From Artocarpus heterophyllus (lineage: Eukaryota; Streptophyta; Magnoliopsida; Rosales; Moraceae), in assembly GCA_025403435.1 (NCBI GenBank), contig CM046339.1, positions 3,984,212 to 4,048,211 of the forward strand: 64,000 nt of DNA, read 5' to 3'. Under the pieces are notes generated by a model, which searched no databases, was not told the DNA's origin, and saw only the letters and a list, made by a program, of their open reading frames with translations. This document shows, in pieces, positions 23,016 to 34,546 of this stretch (the first letter of the stretch is position 1; every line of letters starts with the position of its first letter). The position numbers were made by a program, and so were the translations under genes.

Positions 23016-23029
23016 TAAGCTAAAGCTTA
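23016..23029 (-). other. Conserved LTR hairpin in E 5' LTR
   Basis: Same TAAGC-TTTA-GCTTA stem-loop as at 15078-15091. Confidence 0.5.
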
Positions 23030-24894
23030 GTAAGTACATATAATTCTCACAATTTAAAAACATTTCATAAACATCATCATCATCATCATCATATCATAAT
23101 AGTGCATTACGTACATTTCATAGAAACATATCTTTTATTACTTGACCATATTCAAAATTTATTCCATTTATCTTAAGGGCCCAAGTGTTGCACCATAATC
23201 ATCATTGTAAGCGCGCCGTCATGAGAGGAGAATGGTAGCTAATCCTAAACCAAACATGACATCATAACATATCATAACATTGGTGTGCAACACTTATTTA
23301 GGTGATACATATATATACATATTTAAACTTTCATGCTTTGAAATATGTCATCATCATACATGCATAACTTTATGAACATCAAAATATTTCATAAGAAAAC
23401 TTTAAATGAAACCATCACAAAATCCATCATAGAATAATTATCATTATGCACATAATTTCAAACCTTTAAAACATATCATGTTGCAGGTGAGAATGTACTT
23501 ACCTTAGAAGCTAGCTTACTTAACCTTATAAGAATTGGTGACGACGCCGCAGTCTCGATGTGCTCGTTCCTTTGCGTGTTCATGCCATTTATTCATTTAA
23601 AGACACAAAATAAAATTAATACTTATTATCATAAATATAACATCCATTCATATTACATCACATATACAGTCATCTCATACAAACATAATTCATAACAAGC
23701 ATCCCTAACTATAATCATCAAAAACAACCCATACATTTCAAACATGAAATCTACCAGCAATAATAATAAGGTAGTGAATAATCTTTTGAAAACATTTTCT
23801 AACAATTAAAACACATATATTTTAATTTTAAAATTCATACTAACATCTTATTATTATACATTTCAATATCATAAAATTATTTCATCATTAATAAAAATCA
23901 TTTAAACATATAGAATATCACATAAAACAAAAGTCCAATAATAATATTGTTAAAATAGTTTCTTGACCTAATCTCAATAGAAATTACATAACACATAATT
24001 TATTCATCAAATCATTACCAAACTTTGCAGTCCATAACATAACGTATACATGAACATTCTTGCCAAATTTCGTGAAAAACAAAACACATTTACCCTTTGA
24101 ACAAAAATTACATTTTCATGCATCATAGTCAAACAACAATATTTTACTGTGAGTGTTAGAGGATAGAAAATTCATAACTTATCATAGAAAAAATTGAAAT
24201 GACTTGAAACTTGAAAGAACATTAACATAACACGCACATATGAACATCATATTAAAATTCAGAATAAACGTAATTTTGTAGAAAAAGATATGGCAGTCTC
24301 ATCTCAAGAAAGATTTCATTTCAAATTTAAACCGAAACGAACCCTTACCTCAAAATGATTCTTCTCAAATTCCTTCAAATTTGTCCAAAGAAAACTCAAT
24401 TTTTCTTTCAATTATTTGCAGAGAATTTTTGAGAGAAAGAAGAAATGGAAAACGTGGAGATGAGAAGAAGAAGAGATGAATAAGAGCTACGACTTAGAAT
24501 GAATAAGAGAGAGAGAAGACGTGAGAGGAAGAGAGATAGAGAAAAAAAAAGAACGTTAAAAAAAAATTTAACGTAATGAGTATAACGTAAAAAGGGGAGT
24601 CAAAACTCTTCATTAAGTTAGAAATTTTCTGACTAAGATTGAGACTAACTGCATGGAGAATGGAAAGAAAAGAGGGAAAGTCAAACAAATCATCTCATCT
24701 TACCATATTTTGCCTTCTAAAAATAGGAAATCATATCAATCAATACCAATCATAGAAAAGTCAATGATTTTATTTCCTTAATTGAAGAAATTAATCCATA
24801 AATATGTCAATTAATTACAATAAACCACCCATTTAACGTAATCATCTCAGCCATAAATTTGGAGAGATTCCTGCTGTCTGCTCGTCAGCTGTCA

Positions 24895-25013
24895 TCGGCC
24901 TACCGACTGCACAGTTTGCCCTGTCGATTCCATGAAGTTCGGCCTGCCGATGGTTTCCATCAGCCTATCGATTCTTGGCGGACTTTTCGGCCTGTCAAAC
25001 CTAAAAGTCTGGC
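24895..25013 (-). repeat. Palindromic-motif array 4 (about 6 units), cut by the E/B junction
   Basis: Counterpart of array 2. The last unit (TCTGGCAGAGCC) is a hybrid with B LTR sequence at the deletion joint. Confidence 0.75.
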
Positions 25014-25095
25014 AGAGCCGAATAGGGAAGAGCAGTCCACTATACACAGCCGCACGTGGTGTTGATCTGACGCCAAACTCTAATAAGCATCAACA
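25011..25095 (+). repeat. Element B 5' LTR, second part
   Basis: GGCAGAGCCGAATAGGGAAG matches 35482 onward in the 3' LTR. The LTR ends AAGCATCAACA at 25095. About 160 bp present in the 3' LTR is missing between the two 5' LTR pieces. Confidence 0.85.
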
Positions 25096-25113
25096 TTTTG
25101 ACACTAGAAAGAG
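25096..25113 (+). other. Primer binding site of element B (mutated), followed by leader
   Basis: TTTTGACACTAGAAAGAG sits where element A has TTTTGGCGCTAGAAGGAG. The leader from 25114 to 25414 shows no gene. Confidence 0.7.
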
Positions 25114-25414
25114 GGTGCCTATGCCTTCACTCAAAACTACCAGTCACAGTAGGCCAGTAGACTAAGATGATAACTTGAGGCAATGCCTGGGACGAGGCTT
25201 CCCGACAGGAGGGATCGGGAGAAGCCTGAAATTAAAACCAGAATTCGGCCTGACCCAAGGGCCATCCCTGAGCCACGAGATCCCATTTTGGGGGTCAGGG
25301 AAGCACGACGAGGGTCGAACAGATGTAAGATCTGATTGTCCAAGACCCTATCTGGGAATTGACCAATGCTGTTTGGATACTTACTCAATAGCTCGCACAT
25401 AGGCTCAACGCCAG

Positions 25415-26610
25415 GTGGCTCCTAGCCTCTACCAGGCCGGGGGTCGGGCAGGATGGGATGCCGTCGACCCTAGTAAAGCCGACTTTAAGCACTCTAGAAT
25501 ATCTATGCATGGCGTCTCAGCAAATAATAGGCTTGTCCGAGAAGGATGCCTTGGCCCTCAAGAAGCACGGGCTTCGTCACCGCAAGGTTGTCGAGCATCT
25601 GTTTTTGATCGGCTCAGGTGTCAGGGGGAAGCGTCGTAGGGTCGCCACCTTGGAGCAGGTGACAGGGTTGAGGGCGGAGCACCTTATATGGTTGAACTGC
25701 TCGAAGATACCAATAGTCGCCAATTCTAGGAATCGCAACGCCAAATTGATGAAATCTACAACAACTGTTTCATTTTGGACAACATCGGAGCCTTGGATCT
25801 GCCGCCCCCTGATGCCATCATGTGAGCCCCAATGCCGCCTAAATTTAAAGTCCTGCAAATCAAGGCCTACGATGGGACCGTAGACACTGACGGGCATGTC
25901 GAATTATACCGAGGACACATGCTCCTATAAAACGCCAGTGACGCAGCCATGTGTAAGGCTTTTTCTTTGACCCTGAAAGGACCAGCTCGGCAATGGTTCC
26001 GGTGACTTAAACTAGCTTCGATTACTTCTTTCTGACAGCTCTCTGATGCCTTCTCCACAACAAAAACAAGGAGAAAGGAGATTACCTATATATACACCGT
26101 TAAGTAAAGAGATGGCAATGTCTGAGATTATGTAAATCGGTTTACCTGAGTTGTGCTCGTCGACGACGAGACCCTAAAACATGCCTTTGTGGGGGGTCTC
26201 TAAGACGAGAAACTAACCTAGTCACTAGCATTCGTGCAGCCAAGCACATTTTCTCAGATGCTCGGCTACGCACAAAGGTATGCCGACACGACAGAATATA
26301 TAAAGAGCCGCAGAGAAGAAGCTAGCAGTAGCGCACGAAGAAGGAGAAAAAGAAAAAGAAAACACCTGAACAATCTGGCGCCAAGCAGAACAAGAAGCAG
26401 AAGAAGGACAAGAAGACCGAGAAGCTGAAAGTGCTGACTGGGAAGTTCCAAAGCTACACGCCCCTGGTGGCAAGGCAAAGCAGGACCAAAGCAAATACTA
26501 CAACTTTCACAAGGACATGGGATATAACACCTGCGACTGCATTCAGCTCAAGGACCAGATCGAGAGACTGGTCCGAGACAGACATTTACGGGAGTTTGTA
26601 GAGTGAGTTT
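25415..26610 (+). pseudogene. Element B gag (broken)
   Basis: The capsid protein of B. It opens MAPSLYQAGGRAGWDAVDPS at 25415; after a stop and a frame change comes RQIDEIYNN, LDNIGALDLPPPDAIM, a stop, and APMPPKFKVLQIKAYDG (about 25830). The capsid core continues with FSLTLKGPARQWF and TKTRRKEITYIYTVK, and with STFSQMLGYAQRYADTTEYI (26240), then a Lys/Arg-rich tail. Past the capsid, KYYNFHKDMGYNTCDCIQLK..LREFVE (26495-26607) is the usual Tat linker before protease. At least eight stops interrupt it. It is the same family as element A gag. The ATG choice is approximate. Confidence 0.8.
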
Positions 26611-26810
26611 TAACTCTAGGCTTCGTGGCTACGAGAGATGACCAATCAAGTCGAGATGCGTTGAATCGCACAAGCAACGTGGGAACGCCCCAAAACCCCT
26701 GAACATTGTTCACACAATTTTTGGTGGGCCTATGTCCGAGAAGCTTGGCTGGTCGAGAGGGGTGAGCTCATTAACATGTTCAAGCACGTCAATAAAATTT
26801 GCAACTAGCA

Positions 26811-27586
26811 AGACCTACCTATCACCTTTACAGAAAATGAGGAAGACATATTAATCCATCCGCATAATGATGCTCTTGTGTGCGAATTGCACATCGCCAA
26901 TAACATAGTACGACGTGTGCTGATCGACAATGGTAGTTTAGCTGACATCCTATTCATGAAAGCGTATGATAAGCTGAAGATAAGCAATGCTACCCTTATC
27001 TTGCTTCAGATGTCGCTTTACGGCTTTATAGGTGAATGCGTCTGAGCATTCGGGAAGGTTGGCCTGCCAGTCACCTTTGGTGAGGGCGCTGCTCAAGTGA
27101 CACACGTCATTGACTTCCTAGTCGTCGACAAACCCTCCCAATACAATATTATTATCGACTGTCTGACGTTAAATGCCTTGAAGGCTATGGTCTCCAGCTA
27201 CCACCTGGCCATGAAGTTCCTAATGAACGACAGGGTCAGAGTAATCAGGTCCCTACAGAAAGATTCCTGAGCTTGTTATGTTAATGCTGTTAAGGCTGCA
27301 TCGGCTCAATAATTGAATATCTCAACCATTTACAAAGTTGACAAAATATAGTTTCCATCTGAGTCGGTGCCCAAGATGCTTTTTGACGGTGACCCCCGTA
27401 TGCCCGAGGAGGAGGTGAGGAACACCCCTGTCGAGGATCTGGTGCCATTCAGCCTAGATCCAGTACATCCTAACCGCACAGTCCAACTCAACTCTGAGCT
27501 GAAGCCTGAGATTTGGGCCGACTCTAAGAAGCTCCTTGTAGAGTATCGAGATGTGCTCGCATTGTCTCACGAGGACATGCCCAGCA
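26811..27586 (+). pseudogene. Element B protease and N-terminal RT linker (broken, truncated by copia H)
   Basis: Starts in ITFTENEEDI.. with ELHIANNIVRRVLIDNGSLAD, the Tat-type aspartic protease active site (usually DGGSSAD; here DNGSLAD). It continues VTFGEGAAQVTHVIDFLVVD and IIIDCLTLNALKAMVSSYHL. Three or more stops follow, then an open part 27367-27586 with NPEDLVPF-like VEDLVPFSLD and the pre-RT motif ALSHEDMPS. Copia H enters right after EDMPS. RT and RNase H of B are absent from the window, which is explained by a deletion ending near 30406. Confidence 0.8.
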
Positions 27587-29535
27587 TGTTGAAAACGTGG
27601 TACGTAGCGGAATTTTAAAATTTTCATCTGAGTAATTTCCAAAACACAAGTTTGACATGTTATATGTATAAATTAGAAAGATCTTACTAACCTTTGTGTG
27701 AAGAACCTCTACAGCCTGTGAAGAGAAGTAACGTTCCAGAAGAGCCTCAACCAACTGGTCTTCTTTGCTATTCTTTATCCACAACCGGAGTGAGTGTGGG
27801 CTCACACGTACAGCTCTTCCATCGATGACTCTCCTTCCAACCAAGAGAGAGAACCCAAAGCTAGTGTTCGTGATTTGTGAACAAAAGCTCTCAGGGAGTT
27901 TTCAGATGCTCACTAGAAGAGTATCACTCTTAATCTCTCAATTGATCTGAGTAAATCACGAGACTCACTCCCTTTATATAACCATTGGTCCTGGGGTCAG
28001 TCCTTATTAGATTAGGACTCAAAAACTCGAAACAGAATCAAGTTTGGATCAATATCTGATAAGATCCGCGTGAAAATGCGTAATCTTATCTCCCGTTGAT
28101 CGACAGGCCAAACAGGCCCCATCGGTAGGCCGACCACGTCATTCGACAGGCCAAACTCCCGAGAAAATCTCCACAAATCTTTTATTTTCCACCCGAGATT
28201 CTAAAGGATAAGTCTCAGTTTTGATTCAAATAACCCAATAGAGAAGTTATCTGATCAAAACAAACTTTATCAAGATAATCTCTAAGAAAATAAATCAATT
28301 CACAATAATTCTACAAGTTTATCTTGATCTAATTTAACCAAAATTAAATCAACCGATAAACAAACAAGAATTATCTGATCCAATAATTCAACAAGTTTAT
28401 CTTAAATTAATTTTATTACAAAATTAATTCAACCAATAAACAGACATGAATTATTTGATTCTTACAAATTTTAAACCAATCTAATAAATCCGACATAAGT
28501 CTCCAATTATTGGAAAAGCACGCCGTGTTGTTACAGGATTTTGTGAGCTAGCAAAGGGGACCAAAATGGACCTATAAATTTCAAGCAAATGATAATTATG
28601 AAACACAATATCCTAGATATACATTTCACAATTATCAACTCCAACGCTACTCCACTAAAAGCTTGGAGCTGCACTCTTGAACTTTATAGAATTACGAAGC
28701 TCGTGTAGCTAAGTCTCCATGACATATCAAAGTGTATCGTATCCCCATATGATAATCTATAATCAGCTTAAGGACAAGTTCTGTCTTACCTTCCCGATTA
28801 TTTTTATCTTACGTTCCATTGTCTCACCATTAGAAAACTTACCATCTAAAGATAGTATACCATTCGATTACACCTATGTATCATTACTCCTAAAGAGGAG
28901 CTATGGATTCCATATCTATGAATAACAAGTCTACGCTATCAAGAGTCATGCCTCCAACGTACCGGCATGCATACCACTATTGAGATAAGGGTGTCACCCT
29001 TTGGTACATCAAAAGACACAAGTCGAGATAACGGGCCCACTATTCATCTCAGGATTAAGATACAATACAAGTGATTGTCTAAAGTGAATCGATTTTCCAA
29101 GATAAAATTATTAATCCAAATCAATTCACTTTATGTCCCGATCCAACACATCGTCACCTATGACAACGCGCCAACGTCTCTATTCACAAAGTCCAACTCC
29201 GATGGTCAAGACAAACCATCTCCCAAAAGGGATATAGACAACATAACAATCTTTACATGAGCAAAGCGCCCAACTTTATTCCCTCGATTGCGGATCATAT
29301 GTTTTAGACCGTCACCTTAAGAATCGTGTCTTCCACATAATCAGTCCATCATATGCCCAATTCTTAAGGTTTAGACTGACAGTCTCAGACTACTGTTTGC
29401 TTAACATACATTCAACAAATATAAATGTAAAGAGGACAAGATTTGGTATATATAAATGAATAAATTCTTTATTGATAAAAAATGTCTCCAAAAACATATT
29501 ACATTTTTACTCCTTAGGGCATACATGTCTAACAT
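27587..29535 (-). repeat. Element H LTR (1949 bp)
   Basis: The minus strand starts TGTTAGACATGTATGCCC at 29535. It is homologous to the C LTRs (51395-53368 and 59018-60980) but lacks about 58 bp present in C at about 52658-52715. A TATATAAAGG-type promoter word lies at 27972-27981. Confidence 0.85.
28098..28156 (-). repeat. Palindromic-motif array 5 (about 3 units) in copia H LTR
   Basis: Plus-strand units read ATCGACAGGCCAAAC, ATCGGTAGGCCGACC and TTCGACAGGCCAAAC. This is the same core as in the gypsy LTRs. Confidence 0.75.
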
Positions 29536-30406
29536 TCTCCCACTTGCACTAAGTGAGTAAATGCAGCAAATTTCGCATCCCATAGCTTCCACATGCCTCT
29601 CGAAGACTCTCCCAGTAAGTGTCTTCGTAAATGGATCAGCTAAATTGTCCTCTGACGCGATCTTGCACACCGTGACATGCCCGCCCTCAACAAAGTCCTT
29701 TATCACATGATATTTTTGATCAATATGCTTACTCTTCTTGTGAAATCTTGGTTCCTTAGCATTAGCTACCGCCGTACTGTTATCACAATACAGTGATACC
29801 GCTTTATCCATACCAGGAACTACTTCAAGATCCCCAAGGAACTTGCGGAGCCACACAGCTTCTTTCGAAGCATCACTAGCCGCCACATACTCGGCCTCCA
29901 TCGTTGAATCCGAAGTGCAATCTTGTTTTGCACTTCTCCAACTGATGGCACCGCCACCTAGAGTAAACACAAACCCCAAAGTCAATTTCCTAGAATCCAG
30001 ACAAGATTGAAAATCCGAATCAATGTATCCTAGAGGAGTTAAATCCTCACCCGAATACACAAGCATATACCCTCGAGTCCTTCTCAGGTACTTGAAAATA
30101 TGCTTTACAGCAACCCAATGGTTCGGTTCTGGATCCACCTGAAATCGACTCACAATCCCGAATGCATAGCTAATATCCGGTCGTGTGCAAAGCATGGCAT
30201 ACATGAGACTACCAACTGCCGAAGCATAAGGCACCTTCTTCATGTATTCTCTTTCTTCATAAGACTTTGGAGAGTCTTTCTTAGAAAGAGTAATTCCAGA
30301 CCTAGATGGTTGCCCACCTTTCTTGGAATCCTGCATTGCAAACCTCTTGAGAATTTTATCTATGTAGCTGGCCTGTGACAAAGCTATCATTTTGTTCTTC
30401 CTATCC
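29536..30406 (-). pseudogene. Element H pol fragment: RT C-terminus and RNase H
   Basis: The minus-strand frame starts MIALSQASYIDKILKRFAM near 30390. It contains YASAVGSLMYAMLCTRPDI, then RNase H motifs (YIDSDFQSC, TMEAEYVAASDASKEAVWL, LYCDNSTAVANAKEP, HIDQKYHVIKD) and ADPFTKTL. Relative to copia C a one-base loss near the end (EAMGCEICC versus EAMGMRDLL) lets the frame run through the polypurine tract into the LTR, ending at 29401. The catalytic YVDD region is missing, having been removed by the truncation. Confidence 0.88.
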
Positions 30407-30424
30407 TTAAGCCCGATCTCAATT

Positions 30425-31168
30425 TAAGTACTGTATTGTGGGGATCGACTACCTCATAAAATAGGTGGAGCTAGAGCCATGCACCAACATGACCAAAGCT
30501 AAGTGCATAAACTTTGTATGGAGAAACATCATTTGTCGGTTCGGGATCTCGCATACCATTATGACCGACAATGCAAAGCAGTTCAAATCCTCAAGTCCCC
30601 TCCACCTATGTGAGCAGCTCAGCATCAAGAAGGTCTTCTCTTCTTTGAGCTACCCACAAAGCAATAGGCAAGTTGAAGCAGTCAATAAAACAATCAAGGA
30701 CAACCTAAAGAAAAAGCTCGAAGGCCTCAAAGGGGCATGGATCGATGAGCTCTCGAAAGTGCTCTGGGCTTACCAAACAATGGCCTGAACTACTACCGGA
30801 AAGACTCCATTCTCTCTTGTAAACAGGGCAGAGGCTGTCATCCTGGTGAAAGTAGGACTACTGAGCTTTAAGGTCAAGCAATACGAAGAAATTCTTAATA
30901 CTAAAGCCATGATGTCTGAACTTGATTTGCTCAAGGAGAAGAGGAATCGAGCAGCGATTTGTAACATAACTCAGAACCAAGTCGTTGCTCGGTGCTAAAG
31001 AAGGTTACCGTTCAGTAGCCCGGGCTGAGGTCCTTCGGTCCAAAGTGGGACAGGCCATATAAAGTCGTCAGAATTGTCTAACCAGGGACCTACAGGCTAT
31101 CGAACATGGAGGACAACCTACTCGGTCATCCTTGGAACGTCGAGCTCCTAAAAAAATTCTTTTGCTAA
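30425..31168 (+). pseudogene. Element B integrase, C-terminal two thirds (broken)
   Basis: Resumes at KYCIVGIDYLIK, with a stop where Trp is expected (KW), then VELEP. It continues NFVWRNIICRFGISHTIMTDN with the second catalytic Asp, and YPQSNRQVEAVNKTIKDNL with the catalytic Glu. Next come GKTPFSLV..EAVILVKVGL, ELDLLKEKRNRAA, and the C-terminal GPKWDRPYKVVRIV..PGTYRL..HPWNVELLKKFFC ending at TAA 31166-31168. The first catalytic Asp is lost at the junction with H. Several stops are present. Confidence 0.85.
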
Positions 31169-32061
31169 CTGACACCAGAAACTCTTTTTGATCTCTAGCT
31201 ACATTCTTTTTGTAACTAGGCCTATTAAAGTAGATTGGAATGTAAATATTATACATCAATGAAAATTTCAATTCCTACACTATTCCATTGAGCAATATGT
31301 GTTAAGGAAAATACAACTCCCGAAAGGGGGGCCGTAACTCCAGACTGAGGGGCCAGACAATAACTCCTAAAGAGGGAGATTCACCTCAACCAACCAGACT
31401 GGGGGGTTGATCAGCATAATGTCAACCATTAGTCTGTCGCCAAACGGACTTCCCAGACAAAGTTGCCTTAGTATAATTGTGCCCAATCAACATTAAACTT
31501 GTAAAAGTTTCAATGAACTTAAACAAGTCTAAGGGGGGCGATAGCGTACAGGGTATCACACGTCGTTGTGATCTGCCTGACTGAGAAATGGGCTTCCCTG
31601 CTCAGCTAAAGTCGTTAATCATTTTTCTTAAGAAGTTTCCTCTCGAGGAACGTTTAACTTGGGAAAGTAAGATGTTTCATCACGGAGACGCTGAACTCAT
31701 CGAGAATGTAATTGGGAAGATGTGAGTTAGGAATCTTTGATTCAAACAATGTTCTCTCCCAAAGAACATCCAACTTGGAAAATTCTCAACTCAATTCCTC
31801 TCCCGAGAAGCACTAACCCCGAGGAAGGAAGTTCAAACTTCGTTCCTGAGGAGCTGCCCCACAAGCTTTTAAAGAATGAAATTTTTAACCCAAAGACAGT
31901 TGTACTTGGAAAAGAAAATTCAAAGAAAAAAACTAAAAGAAAATGCTGAGAAGCGCTAAACATCAGGAAAAATAAAAATTTTATTATAAACGGTGGGGAG
32001 GCACAAATAACCGAGCACCTCTCGAGCCTAGATAAAGGAAAGAAGAAAATAAAAACTAGGC
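31169..32061 (+). other. Element B region between integrase and antisense ORF
   Basis: Noncoding in either strand as far as seen. It contains repeated G-runs such as CCGAAAGGGGGG and CTGGGGGGTTG (31320-31410). Short ORFs at 31737-31963 on both strands look like shadows. Confidence 0.5.
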
Positions 32062-34546
32062 CTAGGCCCCGTCCCCGGCATCACCGTCTCCATCGTCTCC
32101 GCCCTGGTTGTCCCTGTCGTCATCACCGTCTACTTCGACGACCTCTTCTTATTTAGGCTGCTGTGCTCCACTCTGTTTTGGCTCAATAATGAGCGATTAG
32201 TCGAAGCCCGCCACCTTAGGATGCTTCCTGATGAGGTAGTCATGGAGGTCAGTCATCCTAAAGTAGTAGTAGTCGGCGTACTCTGGGGATGCCTTGAAGT
32301 CCTCCACGGACTGGGCGAGTCGGCCGAGTAGCTCCTCCTAGAAACGCTGATGCTGAGCTTGGGAGGCCTACAGCTGACCCCTGAGTAGGACGACCTTAGC
32401 CCGGGACTAGTCGGCTCATTGTTTTCCTCTTCGTCTGCCTTTCTTGCCTCCTTCATTGTTGCCTTGGCTTGCTCGGCCTCTTCCTTCACCTTCCTGGCCT
32501 CAAAAATTGAGCTGCTTCTCGACCTCAGCTTGTTTGAGGGCAGTCTTCTTGAGCCTCTTCCTCTCCATGTTTAGCTCCTTCCACTCGGCTATGTAGGCCA
32601 GGTCTAAGAACGCGCACGCCCGAAAAGATGAAGGTCAAAGCACAAAGATAAATTGAAGTCAAATGGAGCTCGGATTTGATTTTTCTTTAACTCACCTTCA
32701 TAGTAGAGCGAAAGGCAGCGCTGGATAGGCCCTTGAAGTCCTCTCCTCAGAGGTTCTCTAGGAATGACTCCTCAAGAACAACCTTCCTTAAGTGTTCGAG
32801 GATGTGGCGGCGGTAATTTGGTAGCCTCCTCGGAGGGTCTCTTGTGGAAGGCACCACGGCGGTTGTGATGGTGGGAGAAGAGGTTTGGCTTGACAAAGCC
32901 CCACTCCTGGTTGGTGGTGGTAGGGGAACTTGGATTGTTTGGGGTGGTCACTCGGACCATGGCGGCTGGTTGGACTGCGGTGGTTGCTCTAACTTGGGGG
33001 TCCTCTTCTGTTAGTTCCTGACCACAGCCTTCCCCTTTTGGCGACAAAGGCGGCCCATCATGGCATGCCTTTCCTCTACTTTACTTGGTCAGGAAGACAT
33101 CTCTGTAGAACTAAGAAAAGTCTCCCAAGTCAAGACAAGCTCGGTAATAATAAAAAAAACTAGGAGCTCACCTCTAATCCGGAGCTGGCCAAATGGGCAT
33201 AGGAATCAGATCACGTCCATGAGGTCCTCGTCTGCTACGGGTGGCCCAGCGTTGAAGGAGCCAATCGATGAGTCCTTGGTTCTAGATGATGATGGCTCTC
33301 TCATCGGCCACCTAGATTTGGAAGTGTTCAGTCTTGGGATATCGGCGGCACTCAGCCTCGCCACTGGCACCTGCTTGGCCGACCAGATAGGGTGGATGTT
33401 GGAAGGGGGATTGGTTCTACTAGACTCCCCAAACCAGCCATAACGAGAAAGGCTTTCTTTCCCAAGTAGGAATGCCTGTTGTGTCATGGCCTTTGGCTTG
33501 TTAAACAGGTCTTCGACCGCCTTGATGATGTGGCTCGACGCCCACGGCCTCTTAGACCACACATGCCCCTGCTTAAATGTCCTCGAGACACGCTGATCCG
33601 CAAGGACGGCCTCACCAGCCTAGGCTAGATAATTTCCCCTGACGTAAAACCACTCAAATTTTCAAAGCTTGTCTGAGTTGGGGTTGCCTAAGATAAAGTA
33701 TTTCCTAAAGGTAGTGACATAATACCTGTCAAACTACCGGGGAAACTTCTTCATCTTGCACACTTGTTTAAAGGCCTCCCATGGCATTTTAGTAGTCCGG
33801 TGGTACCTCCACAACACATACATCCCAATCAACGACCTATAGTTGTTCAGGTTGAGCTAGGCTGGGCAAACATTCAGGTTGTTGAGTGCCCGATAGAGGA
33901 ATGGGTGGAACGTAAGGCATAGCTCGGCCCTAAAGAACTCCTTGTATAAAGTTATAGTGAATCATTCTCCTCGGGCACGATGAGGATGATGTCATCCGGG
34001 ATATCAAATTCTTGACGTAGGTCCTCGAGCTGGGATGTTGTCATTACATTGGAGTATGCTGCTGCTAATGTTTGCCTGGGCCAGGTTATGCGATAAGCAG
34101 TCACTTCCTAGACTCGAGTGATAACAACCCTCTCATCCTCGTCTTCGGTAGCGCTCATCTCTGGCTCTGCCTCCTTGGCCGCTTCCTCCTCATCAAAAAT
34201 GTCGATGGTCACCTTGCCCATGCCCTAGATAGGGGCCCTAAAATCTTGACCAGAGGTGCTTGATACATCGACGGCTACCTCCAGCTCAGCCTACTCCTGA
34301 ACTATAACTTAGGACATGCCGGCAGAGGCCGCCCTGATATAGGTGCCCCCCATCCATTAAGTCAAGGAATTCCTGCTTGAGTGCTGTCTCTGCATCGGCC
34401 TTTAATATTTTGGCCAGCCAGCTTCCCTCGTCCCATTTTGGTGATAATCTTTCTATGTCGACCTCCACGGAGGTCGACTCCTCGGTCTCAGTGCTACTGT
34501 CTGACCAAGAGATGTCAAAATTTTGAGAGTCTAAAAGGTCACTCAT
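32062..34546 (-). pseudogene. Antisense ORF of element B (PF04195-like 'putative gypsy type transposon' protein), broken
   Basis: An extra gene on the strand opposite to gag-pol, between integrase and the 3' LTR. Its role is unknown; such antisense ORFs are known in some Tat-lineage elements. The minus strand opens MSDLLDSQNFDISWSDSSTE at 34546 (acidic N-terminus). The central domain starts TSQLEDLRQEFDIPDDIILI near 34040, and after a frameshift reads LCLTFHPFLYRALNNLNVCP, LNLNNYRSLIGMYVLWRYHR, KQVCKMKKFPR, RYYVTTFRKYFILGNPNSDK and FEWFYVRGNYLA. An open part 33562-33206 follows. After an intron-like gap come Lys/Glu-rich helical sequence (EEAEQAKATMKEARKADEEE, near 32480) and an acidic tail (VEVDGDDDRDNQGGDDGDGD) ending at TAG 32064-32062. 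At least five stops are seen, mostly TAG. The family call is from memory of the motif pattern. Confidence 0.7.

Larger units (their letters stand above)
14326..25013 (-). mobile_element. Element E: long-LTR chromovirus-like Ty3/gypsy retrotransposon
   Basis: A minus-strand element inserted into the B 5' LTR. Order on the minus strand: truncated 5' LTR (25013 to 22262), primer site, gag with zinc knuckle and protease (22046 to 20646), RT-RNase H-integrase (20645 to 17415), polypurine tract, and complete 3' LTR (17378 to 14326, 3053 bp). RT before integrase defines Ty3/gypsy. A C-terminal chromodomain-like tail and LTRs of 3 kb beginning TGTAACACCC point to a Tekay/Del-type chromovirus, which is a lineage inference. 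The 5' LTR has lost its outer roughly 240 bp together with about 160 bp of the B LTR. Stops and frameshifts are present in both genes. Confidence 0.9.
22262..25013 (-). repeat. Element E 5' LTR, truncated (2752 bp)
   Basis: The inner end reads GGGGGCGTTATA on the minus strand, with the terminal CA changed to TA. It matches 14326 to about 17138 and breaks off at the GGC at 25011-25013, where B LTR sequence resumes. Confidence 0.88.
27587..30406 (-). mobile_element. Element H: truncated copia retrotransposon (3' LTR plus end of pol)
   Basis: Same family as copia C. On the minus strand it consists of the RT/RNase H end (30406 to 29540) followed by a complete LTR (29535 to 27587). Everything upstream of it, including its own 5' LTR, is gone, and B integrase sequence follows directly. 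The plus-strand left edge TGTTGAAAACGTGG sits after cagca (27582-27586), the probable left target duplication; the right one is deleted. Confidence 0.85.

Noticed and set aside
33060..33443. Plus-strand ORF of 127 codons in element B
   Set aside because: It is antisense to the better supported minus-strand frame with conserved-looking domain.
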